Source: Chryseobacterium daeguense DSM 19388 (lineage in GTDB: Bacteria > Bacteroidota > Bacteroidia > Flavobacteriales > Weeksellaceae). Taken from it: DNA of 64,000 nt. The stretch spans positions 186,001 to 250,000 of the forward strand of contig NZ_AUMT01000004.1 in assembly GCF_000430825.1 (NCBI RefSeq). The letters are read 5' to 3'. This document shows, piece by piece, positions 34,256-43,292 of this stretch (positions within the stretch are counted from its first letter, which is position 1; the number at the start of each line of letters is the position of its first letter). The notes beneath the pieces were generated by a model. It was not told the DNA's origin. It searched no databases and was given only the letters and a program-made list of their open reading frames with translations. A program made the position numbers and the translations under genes.

Positions 34256-35695
34256 TTATAAAATTACAGTCTGTATAGAATGCGCGGGTGCAGATAATTT
34301 TGCTGACATTCCTTCAATCCAGAGGTTTGTATCGATGTCGTTATCAGAATCATTCATTATTACCGTTACCAGCTGTCCGTTTTCATTCATAAAAGTAGTG
34401 GAAGTCAAAGCGGCCCTGTTGGATGATGTTCCTATGCGCTGAGCATTAGGTTTAATGAACTTTGAAACATGTCCTACATAATAATACTCATAAGTATAAT
34501 GAACTTCACCGGTTTTTGTATCTGCAATAATGGGTGCAAAACAGAAATTTCCCACGTGATTCGGGCCGCCGGTTTCATCCAGAAGAACGTTCCAGTCTGT
34601 CCATAAAGCAGTTCCTTTGTTGAAATCATTCAGCATATTTCTACCGTACAGTTCACCCAGCTTTACATCGTAAATTTTTGACATGTCAAACTGTTCCTTA
34701 CAACCTTCCGTAAATGCAAGAAACTTATCAGGAAAAGCCCTTTGCGTTTCTGCAAGATTATCGAAAAGCTGCGTTTTGTTGTTCCAGGTTTCGTACCAGT
34801 GATAGCCGATTCCGGAAGCGTATTTTGAAGTTTCGGGATCGCTTAATGTGGTTGTAGCTCTTTGATAAATTAAATCTCTGTTATGATCCCAGATCATTAC
34901 TTTTTTATTTTTGAAACCATTTTTCCAAAGTGTAGGTCCCAAATTATTTTTAAGGAATTCGCCTTCTTCTTCAGCGGTATAAATACAGGATTCCCAGGTT
35001 TGTGTTGCCATCGGCTCGTTCTGAACCGTCAGTCCCCAAACATTAATTCCCCTTTTTTCATATTCTTTGATGAATTTAATATAATAATCTGCCCATGTCT
35101 GATAGAAAGCATTTTCCAGCCTTCCGCCTTTCAGCATGTTTTTGTTAGATTTCATCCATGCCGGCGGGCTCCAAGGAGAAAAATAAAATGTAAAATCATT
35201 TCCGATTGCCTTTTGAGCTTCTTTAATCATCGGGATTTTATACTTTTCATCATGAGAAACATTAAATGATTTCAATGAAGTATCATTATCCTGAACATAC
35301 GTATAAGAATCGCTTGAGAAGTCACACGAGTTCATATTGGTACGGACAACAGTATATCCGAGTCCGTTTTTTCCATAATACGCTTCTATGATTTCTTTCT
35401 GCTTATTTTTTGGAAGCTTATAAAAGGTTTCCGCAGACGCGTCTGTAATAGCACCCCCGATTCCTATTAATTTCTGGTATTTAAAATCCGGATCTACAAA
35501 AATGCAGGCATCCGTTTCCTTTGGCTGAGCCATTTTTTCAAATTTTACAGATCCTTTGTCTGCCATTTTTTCATTGGTTTTAGAATGGGTAAGAAAAACT
35601 TTTGCTGTTTTTCCTGCGTTCTTTTTCCAATAATTTTGTGCATTTGCATTGAAAGCCATTCCGACTACAAAACAACTTACGACTAATTTCTTCAT
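34256..35695 (-). CDS. GH30 family glycoside hydrolase (beta-glucosylceramidase-like fold)
   Basis: A 479-residue exported enzyme with signal peptide MKKLVVSCFVVGMAFNANAQ. The retaining GH30 catalytic pair is the acid/base E227 in TVQNEPMATQ and the nucleophile E330 in FLAFTEGCKEQ. GIGGAITDASAETFYKL is the family start of the barrel, and the C-terminal beta-sandwich (residues ~420-479) contains LTSTTFMNENGQLVTVIMND. GH30 members from PULs often split beta-1,6-glucan or beta-glucosides. It is the last gene of the minus-strand PUL, close to a GH16 enzyme. Confidence 0.95.
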   Translation of the reverse strand: MKKLVVSCFVVGMAFNANAQNYWKKNAGKTAKVFLTHSKTNEKMADKGSVKFEKMAQPKETDACIFVDPDFKYQKLIGIGGAITDASAETFYKLPKNKQKEIIEAYYGKNGLGYTVVRTNMNSCDFSSDSYTYVQDNDTSLKSFNVSHDEKYKIPMIKEAQKAIGNDFTFYFSPWSPPAWMKSNKNMLKGGRLENAFYQTWADYYIKFIKEYEKRGINVWGLTVQNEPMATQTWESCIYTAEEEGEFLKNNLGPTLWKNGFKNKKVMIWDHNRDLIYQRATTTLSDPETSKYASGIGYHWYETWNNKTQLFDNLAETQRAFPDKFLAFTEGCKEQFDMSKIYDVKLGELYGRNMLNDFNKGTALWTDWNVLLDETGGPNHVGNFCFAPIIADTKTGEVHYTYEYYYVGHVSKFIKPNAQRIGTSSNRAALTSTTFMNENGQLVTVIMNDSDNDIDTNLWIEGMSAKLSAPAHSIQTVIL

Positions 35696-35715
35696 TTCTT
35701 TCTTCTTTCTATATT

Positions 35716-35772
35716 AAACCACCCCGTCAAAAATTCTTCGAATTTTCGCCTCCCTCCAAAGGAGAGGAATTT
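35716..35772. repeat. Dispersed intergenic repeat, copy 2 (reverse of 6307-6364)
   Basis: Starting AAACCACCCCGTC and containing AAAAATTCTTCGAATTTTCGCC and a CTCC...GGAG hairpin, this is a near copy of 6307-6364 in reverse orientation. It fills most of the gap between the GH16 and GH30 genes. Confidence 0.75.
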
Positions 35773-35782
35773 CACAACGGCG

Positions 35783-36592
35783 TTATTTTTTCTGATAAAC
35801 TCTTACGTAATCTATATAATATTTTTGTGGGAAAATAGTATCATCAATACCTTCTTTACCTCCCCAGAAACCGCCTATTGCAAGATTTAAAATGATAAAA
35901 TAAGGGCGGTTAAAAGGCCATGCTTCATTGGTCTTTTCTTTATTTTCATAAGTGAAAAATTTTTGATCATCTATATAAACATCAATTTTTTCCGGTGTCC
36001 AGTCTGCTTTATAAACATGGAACTTTTCGCTTGCATCTTTTACAAACATGGTATCCGTTTTCTGAGATCCGATGATATGGTTGTATTTTTTTGTATGAAC
36101 CGATGCATGAATATATCCCTGATTAAAACCAACGTGTTCCATAATATCCAGCTCACCGTCATCCGGCCATTTCTTCATATTTTCGCTCATCATCCAGATA
36201 GCAGGCCATGTTCCCCGGCCTTTCGGAAGTTTTGCCCTTACTTCAACCGTTCCATACTGGAAGGCAAATTTTCCTTTGGTTAAAAGTCTTGCGGAAGTGT
36301 ATTTGCTTTTTTCCCAGTTCTCTTTTCTGGCTTCGATCACAAGATTTCCATTTTCAGCTCGTGCATTTTCAGGACGGTTTTTGGTGTAGAACTGCGCCTC
36401 TTCATTTCCAAATCCATGACCACCAATATCATAGTTCCATTTGGATGAATCCGGTAATCCTTTATAATTAAATTCATCGTTCCATATCAATTTTCTGCTC
36501 GAATCGGACTTGTTTGAAGCACAGTTTAATGATGAAAAAACGAAAGTTCCTCCGATGATTAAATGAAATATATGTTGACGTTTTATTTTCAA
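35783..36592 (-). CDS. GH16 family endo-beta-glucanase (laminarinase-type) lipoprotein
   Basis: A 269-residue lipoprotein with lipobox at Cys24 (SSLNC). The GH16 active site is GELDIMEHVG (E147, D149, E152), preceded by LIWNDEFNYKGLPDSSKWNYD and RGTWPAIWMM, typical of the beta-1,3-glucanase (laminarinase) subgroup. It would cut long beta-glucan chains outside the cell, giving oligomers for SusCD. The gene is placed between the two GH30/GH3 genes of the PUL and preceded by repeat-rich DNA, so it may have its own transcript. Confidence 0.93.
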   Translation of the reverse strand: MKIKRQHIFHLIIGGTFVFSSLNCASNKSDSSRKLIWNDEFNYKGLPDSSKWNYDIGGHGFGNEEAQFYTKNRPENARAENGNLVIEARKENWEKSKYTSARLLTKGKFAFQYGTVEVRAKLPKGRGTWPAIWMMSENMKKWPDDGELDIMEHVGFNQGYIHASVHTKKYNHIIGSQKTDTMFVKDASEKFHVYKADWTPEKIDVYIDDQKFFTYENKEKTNEAWPFNRPYFIILNLAIGGFWGGKEGIDDTIFPQKYYIDYVRVYQKK

Positions 36593-36610
36593 AGTGTACA
36601 GCTTTAGTTT

Positions 36611-36785
36611 TATATTTTAACGCAAGGATTTATTTAATTAAACAAATATTTAAGTAAGCAAAGGGTTGCGACAAGTCGCTTATGAAGGATTATGATAAAC
36701 GTTTGCTTCATCAAATCAACTTTGTTGATTATTCTTTGCCTCCTTAAAATCAACGGTTCTTAATCTAATCTTTGCGTTAAAAATT
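36611..36785. repeat. Inverted repeat bounded by TTTTAACGCAA
   Basis: TTTTAACGCAAGGATT at the left end and its complement AATCTTTGCGTTAAAA at the right enclose about 170 bp of AT-rich DNA (15 of 16 arm bases match). The same end motif opens the repeats at 23856 and 39242. The gap of 388 bp holds no gene that I can see. Confidence 0.6.
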
Positions 36786-36807
36786 TTAGATTAATATTAT
36801 TTCCAAA

Positions 36808-36891
36808 GTTTGTCATTCCGAGGAACGAGAAATCTCAACATTATTTTTTAGAGATTCTTCAATACGCTTCGCTTCTTTCAGAATGACAAAC
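36808..36891. repeat. 84-bp palindromic element bounded by GTTTGTCATTC
   Basis: Perfect 11-bp ends (GTTTGTCATTC / GAATGACAAAC) enclose inner complementary segments (AATCTC / GAGATT). It is a familiar Bacteroidota intergenic element type, present here once. Confidence 0.8.
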
Positions 36892-36940
36892 GTTATATTT
36901 TATCATCCTTTTAGAAAATGTAATGTCTTCTACCGCCAAA

Positions 36941-36958
36941 AGCGGGTTTTATCCCGCT
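36941..36958 (-). terminator. Hairpin downstream of the GH3 gene
   Basis: AGCGGG and CCCGCT pair around a 6-base loop, 22 bp past the GH3 stop. No clear T-run follows on the minus strand, so termination is uncertain. Confidence 0.45.
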
Positions 36959-36980
36959 CTCAGTTTCTACAAACTAATAT

Positions 36981-39203
36981 TTATTTTGACCAATTAATTC
37001 TCTTTGTCTGAACATGCTGTGAATCGGTTCCAACCATAATATCGAATTCCCCGGCTTCCCAATCATAATTCAGTTCGTCATCATAAAACTTCAGATTTTC
37101 TGGAGTTAAAGTGAAGTTGACCGTTTTACTTTCTCCTTTTTTAATGAAAACTTTCTGGAATCCTTTCAATTCCTTTACAGGTCTTACCACTTTTCCTACC
37201 AAATCCCTTATGTACAGCTGCACCACTTCTTCTCCGTCATAATTTCCGGTATTGGAAACATTCACACTTACATTTAAAGTCTGATTTCCTTTAAGATTTG
37301 TCGTGCTTAAACTCATATCAGAATATGTAAACTGAGTGTAGCTTAAACCAAAACCAAACGGAAATTTCGGATCATTATCAAGGTCGATGTAAGCTGAAAC
37401 ATAATTTCTGTCGGTATTGTTTTTTGCTGGCCTTCCTGTGTTGTAGTAATTGTAATAAACAGGAATTTGTCCTTCCGTTCTTGGAAAAGTCATTGGCAGT
37501 TTTCCACCCGGATTTACCGTTCCGAAAAGAACATCCGCGATAGAATTTCCCGCTTCTGTTCCCAGCCACCAGGTGTACATGATTGCCGGAATATTGTCTG
37601 CAGCCCAGTCGAAAACTAAAGGTCTTCCTGCGTTGATCATCAATACAATCGGCTTTCCTGTCTTTGCAATTTCCTTTAACAAATCTTCCTGAACGCCTGA
37701 AAAATGGATGTTGCTTCTGCTTTTCGCCTCACCGCTCATCGCGTGGCCTTCTCCTAAGGTCATGATGACAACATGTGCTTTTTTCGCTGTTTCCACCGCT
37801 TCTGCAAACATAGATTTGTCCTGATCATCAACGTTGGCTCCTTTTGCATATAATAATGTTGAATTTTTATCCAGTTGATTTTTAATTCCGTCAAACTGAG
37901 TTACAATTCTTTGATTATCATCTTTGAAAGCAATAGACCAGAATCCGTGATTAGCAGAAGTTTCTTTTCCGAAAGGCCCGATTAAAGCAACTGTTTTCGT
38001 GGATTTTGAAAGCGGAAGAATATTTCCCTGATTTTTAAGCAGAACAATACTTTTCGAACCAAATTCTCTCCCGAATTTTCTGTGTTCCTGGTTATTCAGC
38101 TGTTCTTTCTGTCTTTTTTGGCTGCTGAATCTGTAAGGATCATCAAATAACCCCATTTCGAATTTTTTAACTAAAATTCTTCTTGCGGCATCATCAATTA
38201 GTTTAGGATCAACCTTTCCTTCCTGAACTAATTTAGGAAGTTCAGCCATGTAAGCACGGCTTTCCATATCCATATCACTGCCTGCATTGATTGCCTTTTC
38301 TGCAGCTTCCTTATTGTCTTTGGCATATCCGTGAGGAACCATTTCGCCGATACTTCCCCAGTCAGAAACCACAAAGCCCTGATAGTTCCATTTACCTTTT
38401 AATAAATCTCTTAAAATATATTTGTTGCCCGTTGCCGGAATCCCATTGATATCATTAAAAGAGTTCATGAAAGTGGCTACACCGGCTTCCGCAGCCGCTT
38501 TGAATGGTGGAAGATACGTTTCGTTTAATTGTCTTAAACTCATGTCAACGGAGTTGTAATCTCTTCCGCCAACTGCCGCTCCATACGCTGCAAAATGTTT
38601 TGCACAAGCCATAATCGCGTCAAGATTTCCTAAGCCTTTCCCTTGAAAGCCCCTGATTCTTGCCAAACCAATCTGAGTTCCCAGATAAGTATCTTCACCG
38701 GAACCTTCCATCACCCTTCCCCATCTTGGATCTCTGGCGATGTCGACCATCGGCGCAAAAGTCCAGTGAATCCCATACGCTGAAGCTTCTGTAGCTGCAA
38801 TTCTTTCTGATTTTTCAATTAACTTTAAATCCCAGCTTGCGGCCTGGCCTAAATTCACTGGAAATGTAGTCCTGTACCCATGAATCACATCCTGCCCGAA
38901 TAATAAAGGTATTCTAAGCCTTGATTTTAAAGCTAATTCCTGAAATTTTCTGGTTTCTTCTGCCCCGGCTACATTGAGCATGGAGCCTACTTTGCCTTGT
39001 TTTATTTCATTTAAAACAGTTGCAGAATTGGAATTCTGAGGACCTGTTGCATACTCAAACCCTGAATACTGAACAAGCTGCCCTACTTTTTCTTCTAGCG
39101 TCATTTTCGACAACAACTCAGAAACTTTCTGATCAATTGTCTTTTGCCCAAAAGCATTCATCCCAAATGCTGTAATTGCCAATAAGAAATAAACTCTCTT
39201 CAT
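36981..39203 (-). CDS. bglX: GH3 family beta-glucosidase (BglX-like)
   Basis: A 740-residue periplasmic enzyme with a signal peptide (MKRVYFLLAITAFGMNAFGQ). The (beta/alpha)8 N-terminal domain shows FAPMVDIARDPRWGRVMEGSGED and the nucleophile D281 in VVSDWGSIGEM. The second domain has LGEGHAMSGEAKSRS and the third, fibronectin-like, ends VGTDSQHVQTKRINW. It removes single glucose residues from the non-reducing ends of oligosaccharides. In the PUL it acts after SusCD import and supplies glucose to the sugar transporter. Confidence 0.96.
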   Translation of the reverse strand: MKRVYFLLAITAFGMNAFGQKTIDQKVSELLSKMTLEEKVGQLVQYSGFEYATGPQNSNSATVLNEIKQGKVGSMLNVAGAEETRKFQELALKSRLRIPLLFGQDVIHGYRTTFPVNLGQAASWDLKLIEKSERIAATEASAYGIHWTFAPMVDIARDPRWGRVMEGSGEDTYLGTQIGLARIRGFQGKGLGNLDAIMACAKHFAAYGAAVGGRDYNSVDMSLRQLNETYLPPFKAAAEAGVATFMNSFNDINGIPATGNKYILRDLLKGKWNYQGFVVSDWGSIGEMVPHGYAKDNKEAAEKAINAGSDMDMESRAYMAELPKLVQEGKVDPKLIDDAARRILVKKFEMGLFDDPYRFSSQKRQKEQLNNQEHRKFGREFGSKSIVLLKNQGNILPLSKSTKTVALIGPFGKETSANHGFWSIAFKDDNQRIVTQFDGIKNQLDKNSTLLYAKGANVDDQDKSMFAEAVETAKKAHVVIMTLGEGHAMSGEAKSRSNIHFSGVQEDLLKEIAKTGKPIVLMINAGRPLVFDWAADNIPAIMYTWWLGTEAGNSIADVLFGTVNPGGKLPMTFPRTEGQIPVYYNYYNTGRPAKNNTDRNYVSAYIDLDNDPKFPFGFGLSYTQFTYSDMSLSTTNLKGNQTLNVSVNVSNTGNYDGEEVVQLYIRDLVGKVVRPVKELKGFQKVFIKKGESKTVNFTLTPENLKFYDDELNYDWEAGEFDIMVGTDSQHVQTKRINWSK

Positions 39204-39237
39204 TTTAATTATAATTTTAATTATCTGTCGTTTGTAA

Positions 39238-39335
39238 TTTATTTTAACGCAAAGTCCGCTAAGATTTTTTACTATTGACCGCTTTCAAGGCTCGCAAAGG
39301 TGTTTCAATTAACAAAGAACACCAAGTTTTTTAAT
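39238..39335. repeat. Dispersed intergenic repeat, TTTTAACGC type, copy 2
   Basis: Starts TTTTAACGCAAAGTCCGCTA and continues with CTCGCAAAGGTG, aligning along about 95 bp with 23852-23950. It lies in the 161-bp gap between the GH3 and second GH30 genes. Confidence 0.65.
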
Positions 39336-39364
39336 TATTATAAATATCAGATAATCATAATAAC

Positions 39365-40825
39365 TTAAAAAACATAAGTCGCTGTGGAGCTTCCCGGAAT
39401 GGTTACAGGAGCTGATTTTTGATTATATTTAATATTAAACGCCTTATCGGTGGGGTTGCTGTTCTGAACAATCAAAACAGTTTTTCCTGCCGGAGTTTTA
39501 AAGGCTACCGTAGAAAGGTTTCCGCCTTGCGTAGAAGCGATTCTCTGAGAGTTTACCGGAACAAATTTCGAAGCATGGGCAATGATATAATAAGCTACAT
39601 TTTTTTCGTAAGCTGTTGCATTATTCACTGTGACAGCACCTTTACATTGAGTGCAGCCGCCCGGTGTATGCGGTCCGAAAGAAGCATTATTCGCCACATT
39701 CCATTCCAATGCATTTCTACTCCAGTTTCTCATAGACCCAATAATAACGTTTTTAACATGCCAATCCAAATCTCCGGAAAAATTTCCTGTAGAACTGGTC
39801 CATTGTTCTGTAAAATAGACGTTTTTATTAGGGAATAAATTATGAACTGTACTTAACGCCGAAATATCACCGGCATATAAATGGAAAGCAGATCCGTCAA
39901 CAAAAGGATTCGCTGCTGTATCATTTAAAACAGCCAAAGGGTAAGCCGGATTGTCACAATTGTGATCGTATGCTATAATTTTAGTGGTGATATTTGCAGC
40001 CTGAAAAGCCGGCCCGAGATTATTTTTAATAAAAGCAGCCTGATCACCTGCTGACATATACATACTTGGATTATTTCCGGGATGTAATGGTTCATTTTGA
40101 GGCGTGATGGCATCGATTTTAATTCCCTGAGCCTGCATAGCCTGAATATATTTTACAAAATATTGAGCATAGGTTCCGTAAAATTCAGATTTTAAGCTGC
40201 CTCCGATGCTGTTTCCGTTATCCTTCATCCAAACGGGCGGTGACCATGGTGTTGCTAAAATTTTAATATTTGGATTGATTACAAGAATATCTTTTAGCAT
40301 TTGTATTAATGCCTGATCTTTAGTTAAGCTAAATTGGGCTAACGTAGGATCCGTCTGTCCGGCTGGCATGTCGTCGTAGGAAAACACTTCACTGTTGAGA
40401 TCAGAAGCACCAATACTGATTCTAAGGTAACTTACCCCGATTCCTGAACTGCTGAACATATCATTCAACAATTCCTGCTTTTTTGTAGCATTAAGCTGAT
40501 TGATTACTTCCACACTTCCTCCTGTAAGGGTATATCCAAACCCGTCAATGGTCTGAAAAACCTGCGATGGATGTATTTCAATATTAAGGTTGCTGTTAGC
40601 CGCTGTTGTGAAATTAATAGTGCCTTGCTGCTGAAGTTTCACGGACTGGTCTCCCTTCGTTAACCACACCTGTACGGGATCTCCCGTTACCACGTTCCCA
40701 TTTCCGGGATTTTCGTTATTTGAGATATCTGAAGATGTACTGCTGCAGTTAAAAAAAGAAAGAAGCGCTACACCGCAAAGTGCAGCACTTCTAAGTACGA
40801 AACTATATGAATATTGTGAGTTCAT
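39365..40825 (-). CDS. GH30 family glycoside hydrolase lipoprotein
   Basis: A 486-residue lipoprotein (lipobox Cys27 in SFFNCSST). The catalytic acid/base is E245 in TPQNEPLHPGNNP and the nucleophile E340 in VYFTEQWTSS, with DGFGYTLTGGS at the barrel start. The sequence differs strongly from the other GH30 protein in this locus, so the two probably cut different linkages, for example beta-1,6 branches versus terminal glucosides. Residues 28-55 are a flexible N/G/S-rich tether. It follows the glycan-binding lipoprotein by 20 bp and belongs to the SusCD transcript. Confidence 0.93.
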   Translation of the reverse strand: MNSQYSYSFVLRSAALCGVALLSFFNCSSTSSDISNNENPGNGNVVTGDPVQVWLTKGDQSVKLQQQGTINFTTAANSNLNIEIHPSQVFQTIDGFGYTLTGGSVEVINQLNATKKQELLNDMFSSSGIGVSYLRISIGASDLNSEVFSYDDMPAGQTDPTLAQFSLTKDQALIQMLKDILVINPNIKILATPWSPPVWMKDNGNSIGGSLKSEFYGTYAQYFVKYIQAMQAQGIKIDAITPQNEPLHPGNNPSMYMSAGDQAAFIKNNLGPAFQAANITTKIIAYDHNCDNPAYPLAVLNDTAANPFVDGSAFHLYAGDISALSTVHNLFPNKNVYFTEQWTSSTGNFSGDLDWHVKNVIIGSMRNWSRNALEWNVANNASFGPHTPGGCTQCKGAVTVNNATAYEKNVAYYIIAHASKFVPVNSQRIASTQGGNLSTVAFKTPAGKTVLIVQNSNPTDKAFNIKYNQKSAPVTIPGSSTATYVF

Positions 40826-40845
40826 ATCAATTTAATTGTATTGGA

Positions 40846-41706
40846 TTAAGTGGTCTTTCTGAATTCAACTTTATCTACGCTCAATCCTGTTACCTTATCT
40901 CCTCCGCATTTAATTACCAGATAAACTGTTCCTGTAGAGGTTGCAGTATAAATTCCTGCATTTTTACCACTATTGCATCCTATAGCAGAAACTTTTCCTC
41001 CGAATGCACTTTTACCGCAACCATCCCATGTATTAATATTTCTGTAAACAGTTCCACTAATATCATTTCCAGGTGCTGGCAAACTGTTTACGACATAAAC
41101 TTCAAACCATGTATTTTCTAAAGCTGTTCCTGAAGAAGCTACCATATCTATGGAATATTTTTGTCCTGCAACTACATTTACAGCTTGATAAAAAGCTTGC
41201 TGATTACCTTCTGAAGCCACAATTGTTGCTTTACCATTAATTACCCATTGAGCTTTGGTAGGACTGATGGGATGAATGGTCCATTTTGCAACTTCTTCAG
41301 GAGTATCAAATCTTCCGCCTTGAATAATATTTCCCGCCACCGGATCTGAAGTTGGAACAACAATAGTAGTACTAGCTGTACCTCCAATTTGCCCCCCAAT
41401 GCCTACGGCATTTCGTTGAACAACGTATGTTCCTGCATCGGGAAGAAAAATGTCCATTTCATTTTTTCCATTGATAAAACCATCGTAATCTACATTCCAT
41501 TGAGAATTGATAAAATTAACATAATTATCATTAACCGCTTTTAAGTGATAATGATTTTCACTTGTTTTAGTTACCGTAAAAGATGCATCAACTGAAGGCT
41601 GTGTAAGACCGTTTCCATCACCATCTACGCTATCTGGTGTACAGCTTGCCAAGAAAAAAACTGATGAGGCTAATAAAAGGTTTTTATTTATGTATTTAGT
41701 TATCAT
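40846..41706 (-). CDS. PUL surface glycan-binding lipoprotein
   Basis: A 286-residue lipoprotein (Cys22 in FFLASCTPDS) followed by an acidic tether. The first part (about 40-120) has a beta-sandwich, PKD-like feel (DASFTVTKTSENHYHLKA, DAGTYVVQRNAVGIGG). The second (about 130-286) resembles a carbohydrate-binding module (WVINGKATIVASEGNQQAFYQAVNV, GTVYLVIKCGGDKVTGLSVDKVEF). No catalytic motif is present. Its place directly after susD is where PULs encode a SusE/F-like surface glycan-binding protein, and I infer that role. Target glycan and exact fold are unconfirmed. Confidence 0.8.
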   Translation of the reverse strand: MITKYINKNLLLASSVFFLASCTPDSVDGDGNGLTQPSVDASFTVTKTSENHYHLKAVNDNYVNFINSQWNVDYDGFINGKNEMDIFLPDAGTYVVQRNAVGIGGQIGGTASTTIVVPTSDPVAGNIIQGGRFDTPEEVAKWTIHPISPTKAQWVINGKATIVASEGNQQAFYQAVNVVAGQKYSIDMVASSGTALENTWFEVYVVNSLPAPGNDISGTVYRNINTWDGCGKSAFGGKVSAIGCNSGKNAGIYTATSTGTVYLVIKCGGDKVTGLSVDKVEFRKTT

Positions 41707-41721
41707 GTTTTTTGTATTTTA

Positions 41722-43281
41722 TTAATATCCAGGGTTTTGTTTAAGTATTGTTCCTGTAAGTTCCGTAAGAGGTATCGGCATAATTTCATTTTTACCTGCT
41801 ACAAATCCTTTAGAAGCCAATTTTGTAGGAGCTTCTCCCCATCTTACAAGATCAAAAAACCGATGTCCTTCACCTGCAAGTTCTCTTCTTCTCTCGTCTT
41901 TAATTGCCTGCATAGAAACAGGAACTGAAGCTAAACCAACTCTTGCCCTTACCGCATCTAACAAAGCCTGTGCTCTTGCACCTGTACCATTTAGAGCTTC
42001 CGCCTCCATTAAATAGGTATCTGCTAATCTTATCACCATATAATTTTGACGATAATTAAGCTCGGTAACTCCTAAAGTTGATTTTTTGTCTGAAGTAGGC
42101 ATGAATTTATTAAGAAAATAACCTGTATCCTTGTAAGCTGGTGCATAATCTGCTTTATTCTGCGCTTTTAATGTGTTCATATTTAAAACAGTAGAATTCA
42201 CACGAGGGTCATTTTGCATAAAGTTGAATAAATCTACTGTAATCGTATTAAAAGCCCAACCGGAAACGACGTCAGGTGCGTTATCTGCAGGAATTGGTTG
42301 AGGAACTCTTGTATAAGATCTAGGTGCTGTCATTACACAAATAGAATTTCCTTCATCTTTCCCTTGTCCCCAAAAGCCCCAATCAGATTTTCCCTGGTCA
42401 CTATGGGATGCTTCAATAATAGATTCTGATGTAAACTCATAAGGATCTGCAGTTCCACCTAATGCTACTCCTGCTTTCCAAAGATCATCATAATTTGTCA
42501 ACAGTTTATATCCATACTGGCTTGTTCCGCCAGGAGTTCCGTTTACATCTGCAAATTGTGCAGCAGCTTCTGCTTTTTTATTTTGATATAAATATACTTT
42601 ACCTAAAAGAGCTTTTGCTGCACCTTGTGTTAATCTACCTTTTTGTTCTCCACTTACCGTCATCGGAAGATTTGGCAAAGCTTCGTTTAGATCTTTTTCT
42701 ATTTGAGCATAAACTTGTGCAGGTGCAACTTGCGGAATATTATAAAAATCATCTGTCGCTTCAAAAGGTTTTAAAATAAGAGGAATATTTCCGAAAACCC
42801 TCAGCAAATCAAAATAATACATCGCCCTAAGAGTTTTTGCCTCTGCAATGAAGCGCTGCTTTAAAGTTTCATCCATCGATGCGTTAGGAGCATTTAGAAT
42901 AAGAGCATTCGCTCTTGCAATACCTTGATAGTAATCTCTCCAGTAGCTTGCAGGCATTGTAGTCGGATTAATTTGAAAACTTGATGCCCCTTGAATACCC
43001 GCTCCGTCTGTAGCACTACCACCTCCTGCATAGAAATCATCTGAAGCTGCATTGAAAAAAGTTACCATATTTTCAAACCCTCCTGCATATTTTCTCATAA
43101 CGTCATACGTACCCACAAGACCAAAAAAACATTCTTGTTCATTTCTGAAAAAGTTATCTCCGGCAAATGCTCCTTTGTATTCTTTTTCTTCTAAAGTGTC
43201 GTTATTACATGCTACATTAAGAGTCGACACACTCACTAAAAATGAAGCTGCTATTGATATTTTTAAAATTTTATTTTTCAT
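41722..43281 (-). CDS. SusD/RagB family nutrient-binding outer-membrane lipoprotein
   Basis: A 519-residue lipoprotein (Cys25 in LNVACNND) with the SusD fold: N-terminal tetratricopeptide-type helices (RFIAEAKTLRAMYYFDLLRVFGNIPLIL, AAKALLGKVYLYQNKKAEAAAQFADV) and the C-terminal YLMEAEALNGTGARAQALLDAVRARVGL and ERRRELAGEGHRFFDLVRWG. It lies on the cell surface as a lid over SusC and binds the oligosaccharide. It follows susC by 11 bp in the same transcript. Confidence 0.97.
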   Translation of the reverse strand: MKNKILKISIAASFLVSVSTLNVACNNDTLEEKEYKGAFAGDNFFRNEQECFFGLVGTYDVMRKYAGGFENMVTFFNAASDDFYAGGGSATDGAGIQGASSFQINPTTMPASYWRDYYQGIARANALILNAPNASMDETLKQRFIAEAKTLRAMYYFDLLRVFGNIPLILKPFEATDDFYNIPQVAPAQVYAQIEKDLNEALPNLPMTVSGEQKGRLTQGAAKALLGKVYLYQNKKAEAAAQFADVNGTPGGTSQYGYKLLTNYDDLWKAGVALGGTADPYEFTSESIIEASHSDQGKSDWGFWGQGKDEGNSICVMTAPRSYTRVPQPIPADNAPDVVSGWAFNTITVDLFNFMQNDPRVNSTVLNMNTLKAQNKADYAPAYKDTGYFLNKFMPTSDKKSTLGVTELNYRQNYMVIRLADTYLMEAEALNGTGARAQALLDAVRARVGLASVPVSMQAIKDERRRELAGEGHRFFDLVRWGEAPTKLASKGFVAGKNEIMPIPLTELTGTILKQNPGY

Positions 43282-43292
43282 TGTAGTAAAAA

